From NCBI GenBank assembly GCA_028829895.1, contig CM054181.1:99436360-99500359 (forward strand): a stretch of 64,000 bases of DNA. The letters are read 5' to 3'. The notes below the pieces were generated by a model. That model searched no databases. It was not told the origin of the DNA and saw nothing but the letters and a program-made list of their open reading frames with translations. The first letter of the stretch is position 1, and each line of letters begins with the position of its first letter. This stretch comes from Sinotaia quadrata. Lineage: Eukaryota > Mollusca > Gastropoda > Architaenioglossa > Viviparidae. The position numbers and the translations under genes are program-made. Positions 58,527 through 64,000 of this stretch are shown piece by piece.

Positions 58527-61500
58527 TAAAGTGATATTAAGCTAAAGAACATTTTTTTTAAACATAAACCTGTATTAAAAGTTATAAAAGTTTGAACAGC
58601 TAATTACATCAGCATTCAGAGCTGTATTTCACTAACAATACAAAGATGTTTATGGTGTATATGACTGCGTTTGTTTATCAAATCCAGATATAGTCCATAT
58701 TCTGCCAATGACACAGTATGCAGCTCTGAATCACATGCAGAATAAATTTAAATGATCATAATCATTACCTCCCCCTAAAAAAAAAATGTTTTACTCCTTT
58801 AGTGACCAAATTATTTACTAAAGATTATATTTGTCCTGTTAGTACAGCAAACCCCTCAAAAAAAAAAAAAAAAAACTTGTTGCAATTCACTGAAAATATG
58901 TGTTGCTCCTCTCTGGTAAAGCCTTCAGGTATAACTTTTAAATAAATAAATAAGTGTTAAATAATAATTTAAATAAGTGTAGTAGGTCTTCTAAAAAGAA
59001 ATGCTAAGTAGTAAGAAAAGCAGTAACTGTAAAGAGAATGGTTAGAGAGTAATTTCAAATTGTTAATCTACAACAAAAAATTGCATTTTAGTCATGATCT
59101 CAGTATAGTTTAGCAAGATATATTATTTAATATCAAATAATAACAGCTCCCCCCAAAAAAAGAAAAATTAAAAAAATTGAGTATAAATTAAAATTGCTAT
59201 AAAAGTATAAAACAAAGCTAAAGTTTTATTTTTACTAATGCATGCTTCCTGTTTAGTTTAAAATTGGTTTGAAATAAAGTAGAGTTGTCACAGAGAAATA
59301 ATTATAAATTATTATAGAGATGAGGATCAAAAGACAATCTTGCAATCATATAGTTTCTAAAACTAACTTGCAATTAATTAAATAAATCCATACACAAAAA
59401 AAGGAGCTATATTTATTGAAAGCAATACTAACTTAGTAGTAACTAAATATAAAAAGCATCAGTATTAATTGCTCTTGAAGTTTCCTATTGCCCTAAACTT
59501 TTTAATACATGTGACATGGCCATTGCTAGAATTTGAAGCAGATGCTTTTTCGGTTAACCAACAGAAACTCTTTGCACTAAACTGCAGTCAAAACTACACG
59601 ATATTTTAAATACTGTTTTCATAAAGGAATGATAAGTTTTCAGTGGAATTTTCAGAGAGAAAATATTCATTTCATTCCAGTCCGTTTACAGCACTGATTT
59701 CAAACTGAGTCAAGTTTTTAATTTTTGCTAATAATACAAATGTGATATCAGGAGAAAGCTTATGGTTACACCTTTAATTTTTGTTTTTGCTTTGTTGTGT
59801 AGTCATGCGCAAAAAAGAAATCTGAACCAAAACAAATTTTTCGATCACCTTGACATAGGCCGAGGCCCCATTTTTTGCAAACAAATAACCAACTCTTACT
59901 CTTAGTGAGTGTAATTTTTTTTTTCTAACTTGATTTAATCATATTAAATAAATAAACAATAGTGTGTTAGATAAAGGAATTATCTTTAATTGTAGCCAAG
60001 TTTTAACAACAAATAATTGTATTAAGATATACTTTGCTACAGAAAATAACTAAATTTCATTTAATTTGTGCTTTAAATGTTATTTATTCCTACAGAAAGT
60101 GATGTGCTTAATTAAAGGCATAGCTTTCATAACCAGAAGACTGGTTATTTGTTTATTAGTATTACTCATCTCACAATAACAATGGAATAAGGTGATAAAG
60201 ACAAAAATCAGTCCAAAAAAATTTTTTAAGAGAATTTTTATGTTGAAATTTCATTTAATTTGTGCTTTAAATGTTATTTATTCCTACAGAGAGTGATGTG
60301 CTTAATTAAAGGCATAGCTTTCATAACCAGAAGACTGATTATTTGTTTATTACTCATCTCACAATAACAATGGAATAAGGTGATAAAGACAAAAATCAGT
60401 CAAAAATTTTTTTTAAGAGAATTTTTATGTTGAAGCTTGTGTTTATTTCATTATAGTGTTTAACACTTTTTAAAAACTTAAAATGGATTGTACTATTTGG
60501 ACTGTGTAGGTGATGCATCAAAAAAGGAATCAAACAAAGCCACAAATGAAAAAGGTGATGCAGATTCCACAGAACCGGTGGTGAAGAAATCTCGACGTCA
60601 AAAATCACCTGAAGAATCTGAGATGCGGAGACATCATCGGTCTGGTTCTTCTTCAAGGTGAGTTTTTAATTTAAATTGTTCTTATTGTGGTCTTGTTTGG
60701 GGACACTGTTTCTCAAACTTATGATACTGATAGTGAAGCATCTAAAAATTTTAGGGCTGTTTGGAACAGGTTGCAGTAATCTGATGTGTACTGTATAAAC
60801 TAGAGCACAAGTTAAGAAGTGTATTCCTAAATTTAATCATTTGAATATAAACTTTACTGCAATATCCATATTCACAATTGTTTCATTTCCAGTTATAGGG
60901 AAATTAAATAAGCTATCAGTTTATGCTTTACTGATTGCAGATATTTATCAATATTTATAGTTTGATTTTAATATCTGTCGACATTTTCAAACTTTTTAAA
61001 ACATGAATAATTTATGCTCAAAGTACAGTACTGACAGTATATTGTAGATTTAATTTGTTTAATAACATGGCTCAGTAAAATTAGCAGACACTGTACAATG
61101 TTTTCATCAGTATAAACTTTTAAATTTATATTTATAATTTTTTTAATTTTTTATAATTAATATTATTTTTCATTTTCTTATCTATATGAATTTATTTTTA
61201 ATGAGTGTTTGTTATTAAGCACTGCCGTGGTTATTTTTAGAGCTTGTGAAAAATTGTTTTACCAATTCCCTGTCATTTTTTTACTTCAAATTACATTTTG
61301 AATTTTGGAAGCACTTCAGGTTATAAAATTTGGGTTTCAGCTTGTACTCGGATTGACTTATATTTAACTCTTATGTGATAAGGTAATATATATGGGTCGT
61401 TCTTTGAAACTGCAGTCAACAGTATTATATTTCTACTCAAAAATCAAAAGTAGCAATGCAAAATTTTTTATATGTTTGGAAAGCTCACCACTATGTGTTT

Positions 61501-64000
61501 AATAAAGAACAATAGCAGAAAAGACAACTTTGACACACATTCTTAATTACATCAGGGTCATATAACTTGATATAAGATCATATTTGTAAACTTTAACTAG
61601 TAAAATTTTTAATACACTAAGACATTATATTGTAATTAGAATTGTGTCTGTTTAGTGTTTAAATAAAACGATATATGTTGGTTTGTATTAGTAATTGTAT
61701 ACTTGCACATTTACTAATATTTACCAAAAGAGTTCAGTTTATTGAACAATGTTTAAAAAATTGTAGTTCATCTAAAATTGCACTTCCATTGAAATAGAAA
61801 GTAATTATTTCAGCATATCATATATTTTAGCACCATTAAGAAATTCTTATATGTATATTTGGCAAGATAATATAAATGTGTGTCGTATCCATTATTATTT
61901 TTAACATAGAATAAAATGTAAACAAAAGATAAATAACGTTCTTTTCATTCAGGGTGCAATGGTTTCAAATCCATCTTGCTGTAATCCTAACTTAATTTTT
62001 GTACTTTAATTTTTATTCACTTGGCTGTTAAAATTGTCATTGCCAGCTGATTATCAGGTTTGTCACTTATGCCAACATTCTAACATTTATATTGACTGAC
62101 ATTTTACTTTTGAGAATTTTTGCTCTTGTGTATACTTTCTTCATAGCTTTATGATAGCTGAACCTTGGTTTTGGATTTGATCAAATATTGGCTTATTTTT
62201 TCTTAACAAATTAAAAACAGGTTTGCTTGGGTTTTTAGTTTGGGTTTTTTGGTGTACTATTTTTCTTGTAAGAATCCATATAAGGATCTTTGTATTCAAG
62301 TTCATTATTCTGAACTCTACAATGTATGTACCTTTTTACTTAGATGGCTTACAGCCCCCAAATAAATTGTTTTTTTGTTGGGTTTTTTTTTTTGTTAGAT
62401 CCAGATCCAATACCCCAGACAAAGATCGACACTTTGGTAAAGGAAAGAAAGTTGGGCACAGGCATAGACATGATCGTGGCTCCTCGTCTCATTCTCCATC
62501 ACCCAAACCAAGAGACAGAGAAGACTCAAAACATGTCAGCAAACGCAACCGTTCTTCACGAAACTCACATTCAAAATCAAAGAGTCCTGAGCCAAGGCGA
62601 TCTAACAGGCGTTCAACTGTTCATTCTACAAAGGCAACAAAGTCACTGCATCAAGTTACAGAAAATCCAGATGCAGAAGAGTTAAGGGATGTAGCTTTTG
62701 ATTCAAAAGAAGAAAAATTAGTTACAGACAAAGAAACAGAGATATCTAGTCATCATAAATCTCCAAAAAGAAGGGAAGATTTAGCAAACAGAAGTCCACG
62801 AAAGTCTCCAGGCTGTTCCAGACAGTTTAATGAAAAAGATGACAAACTTAATGAAAATAGTTCTAATAAATCTGCTATTGTAGAAATAGAATTACCAGCA
62901 GGGGAGAGTCCTAGAAAATCTCCATCTCTGTCAAGTGAACAGGCAGAAAAGAAGGAAACTGATGAAGTTGAAAAGTTAGTGAGAAAATCAAAAACTGATC
63001 TGGAAGAATTTACATCACTCAATACAGCAACCCCTAGAGTATCCAGATGGCATCAAGAATCCACAGAGAAGGAAACTGAACCACAGAACAGAATTAAATC
63101 CCCTGCTTCTTTGGAAGAAAAGAAAAAAGAAGACTCTTGCAAACAATCAGATGACTCACCAGAACATAGAGAAACTACCCAGACAGATGCAAACTTAGAA
63201 AAGAAAATTGAAATGGTTGAGAAGACAAGTTCTAAGAGTGAAGACATTCAACATCCAGAAGTTGGTGACTCTCATTCTATTGAAAAAGAAGGCAAAAATA
63301 CAAAATCATTCAGAAAAGAAAAAGAAAATATTGATGTTCAGTTTGAAATACAAGAAAAAATATCAGATAAACCTTCCAGTGCACAGGAAGAACCACAAAA
63401 AGTGTCACTTCCAAAACGATCTTGGAGAAGTAAATCTAAAGAAGATGTAGCAACATCTAAAAAGCAGAAAATTGAAGACCTCCCAAAGGAGCAAGTCATA
63501 GAAAAACCTTCAGAAGGTGCTGCCATTGCAGGAGAAAAAGAACATACCTCAGAAATTTCAAAAGACCTAAATGAGGTTGATAAAGTAACCTCACAAAAGT
63601 CTCAGAAGAGTGAAAGAAGAAAATCGTTTGAAACATGCACAATGACAATGCAAGGCCAAGTTGATCCTAGTATCTTTGAAATACAGGCAGTATCTGTCAT
63701 AACTTCTGAGCAAGAATCTGAAAGCAAAAAGTCCTGTCTAACTCTTCCTGAAGTACCACAACAAGAACAGGAGATGAATGTCTCCCAAAAAGAAGAAATT
63801 GATTCTAGAAATCCTCCAAAAAGGAAAAATCAAGAGGGGTTAAAGGATTCATCTTATATTAAGAAAAGATCATCAAAAGAACATTTGGTAGAATTGCATG
63901 ACTCTAAAATAAAAACAAAATCTCACTCTAGATCTAGCTCAGGGTCTCAATCTCCAGTAGCTAATGAAAGAACTGGTAGACAAAGAAAAAGAGAAAAGAA
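39530..64000 (+). CDS. ACIN1: Acinus (apoptotic chromatin condensation inducer in the nucleus), 5' part, 7 exons, incomplete at window end
   Basis: Acinus is a nuclear SR-like protein of the ASAP and exon-junction complexes, acting in splicing and apoptotic chromatin condensation. Exons: 39530-39667, 40497-40554, 44473-44492, 45154-45259, 57104-57298, 60510-60657 and 62399 to beyond 64000; phases all agree, giving 755 codons so far. Residues 1-46 ([20 protein letters not shown], then [20 protein letters not shown]) match the Acinus N-terminus and its SAP DNA-binding domain. NDFIKQYL (82-89) matches the conserved NSFIKQYL motif. Residues 108-755 are charged and Ser/Arg/Lys-rich with nuclear-localisation-like clusters (KKSRRQK, PKRKN, RQRKREK). 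The RRM and the RNPS1-binding motif of Acinus should lie downstream of this window. The start ATG precedes the conserved [10 protein letters not shown] block directly. Confidence 0.94.
40152..40200. repeat. (TG)n-rich microsatellite in Acinus intron 1
   Basis: Interrupted TG/CG dinucleotides followed by a short GGGT run. Confidence 0.9.
43290..43640. repeat. ACIN1: Short direct duplications in Acinus intron 2
   Basis: A ~25-bp pair at 43299-43350 (GGTAGTTTGAAAATGGTTTG) and a ~68-bp pair at 43535-43640 (core TACTCAAATGAATTATGTAT followed by AATGAGTACT). Confidence 0.85.
43956..43976. repeat. (AT)n microsatellite in Acinus intron 2
   Basis: About ten TA dinucleotides. Confidence 0.9.
44473..44492 (+). 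CDS. ACIN1: Acinus exon 3: 20-nt microexon
   Basis: CCAAAGCACCAAACTTGGCA is flanked by a pyrimidine-rich acceptor (TTTTTTATTAATAG) and a consensus donor (GTAAGT). With the G left over from exon 2 it encodes AKAPNLA and converts phase 1 to phase 0. Skipping it would join exon 2 to exon 4 out of frame and meet a TGA within four codons, so the exon is needed to reach the conserved FIKQYL block. Confidence 0.85.
45260..57103 (+). other. ACIN1: Acinus intron 4, 11.8 kb
   Basis: This AT-rich intron separates exon 4 (donor GAGG|GTGAGA) from exon 5 (acceptor TGTGGAACAG). I see no convincing internal exon, tRNA or mobile element in it. It contrasts with the VPS9D1 introns in having almost no minisatellites. 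Open frames of 60-75 codons in it have no recognisable domains. Confidence 0.6.
58491..58522. repeat. (AT)n microsatellite in Acinus intron 5
   Basis: About fifteen TA dinucleotides. Confidence 0.92.
60052..60436. repeat. ACIN1: ~194-bp tandem duplication upstream of Acinus exon 6
   Basis: Copies at about 60052-60246 and 60246-60436 start AAATTTCATTTAATTTGTGC and end at TTTTTATGTTGAA. The second lacks a ~9-bp TTAG-TAT segment. Each carries an acceptor-like TTTATTCCTACAG followed by A(A/G)AGTGATG, 70 bp or more before the real exon 6, so the duplication creates decoy acceptors. Confidence 0.88.
62399..64000 (+). CDS. ACIN1: Acinus exon 7: long basic/serine-rich exon, open to the window end
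   Basis: After a TTTTTGTTAG acceptor, one frame stays open for 1602 nt to the last base (residues 222-755). It begins [20 protein letters not shown] followed by [20 protein letters not shown], an RS/RH-rich stretch. Lys/Glu/Ser-rich, probably disordered sequence with many S-P sites (KSPKRRE, RKSPS, SPRKSPG) follows. The last residues, [20 protein letters not shown], resume the RS character. I checked every codon and found no stop. The exon may continue past the window. Confidence 0.93.

Noticed and set aside
62344..63526. Other-frame ORFs of 60-113 codons on both strands
   Set aside because: Shadows of Acinus exon 7. Only the frame starting at 62400 is open throughout and joins exon 6 in phase.

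Overview
The window is animal (metazoan) nuclear DNA. It is AT-rich, and every gene I can support is split into many short exons by long introns with GT-AG (once GC-AG) splice sites. It holds three protein-coding genes recognised from conserved protein families: an ARF-family small GTPase, VPS9D1 (a VPS9-domain Rab5-type exchange factor) and the 5' half of Acinus (ACIN1). The intron style, the abundance of minisatellites and the protein divergence suggest a lophotrochozoan, perhaps a gastropod mollusc. That assignment is an inference and is not proven here.

Layout. 1-1379: 3' flank of the ARF gene, with a 60-bp tandem duplication, an AT microsatellite and a GATA microsatellite. 1380-5155 (minus): ARF-family GTPase in 4 exons, 189 aa, all nucleotide-binding motifs intact. 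5156-13308: intergenic, containing a tandem pair of orphan ARF exon relics on the plus strand (6559-6697), a TG-rich block that looks like decayed repeats (about 7000-9560) and short tandem repeats. 13309-35717 (minus): VPS9D1 in 13 coding exons, 849 aa, with introns full of minisatellites and two copies of a terminal-inverted-repeat element (14166-15474 and 25458-26082). 35718-39529: the gap between the divergent VPS9D1 and Acinus start codons. 39530-64000 (plus): Acinus, 7 exons seen, including a 20-nt microexon and an 11.8-kb intron. The window ends inside its long basic and serine-rich exon.

The most unusual signal is a recurring architecture. Three introns in two genes contain tandem arrays whose repeat unit includes an exon/intron boundary. 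ARF intron 1 repeats the 3' splice acceptor plus 14 nt of exon 2. ARF intron 3 repeats the 5' donor core. VPS9D1 intron 5 repeats the end of exon 5. The orphan ARF relics at 6559-6697 show the same kind of exon-tail tandem duplication. This may be a local mode of intron growth by boundary duplication that leaves arrays of decoy splice sites.

Functionally, the ARF GTPase and the VPS9D1 exchange factor both belong to membrane-traffic GTPase biology, whereas Acinus is a nuclear splicing and exon-junction factor. Nothing in the sequence indicates that the three act together. No tRNA, rRNA, CRISPR array or intact autonomous transposon was found.
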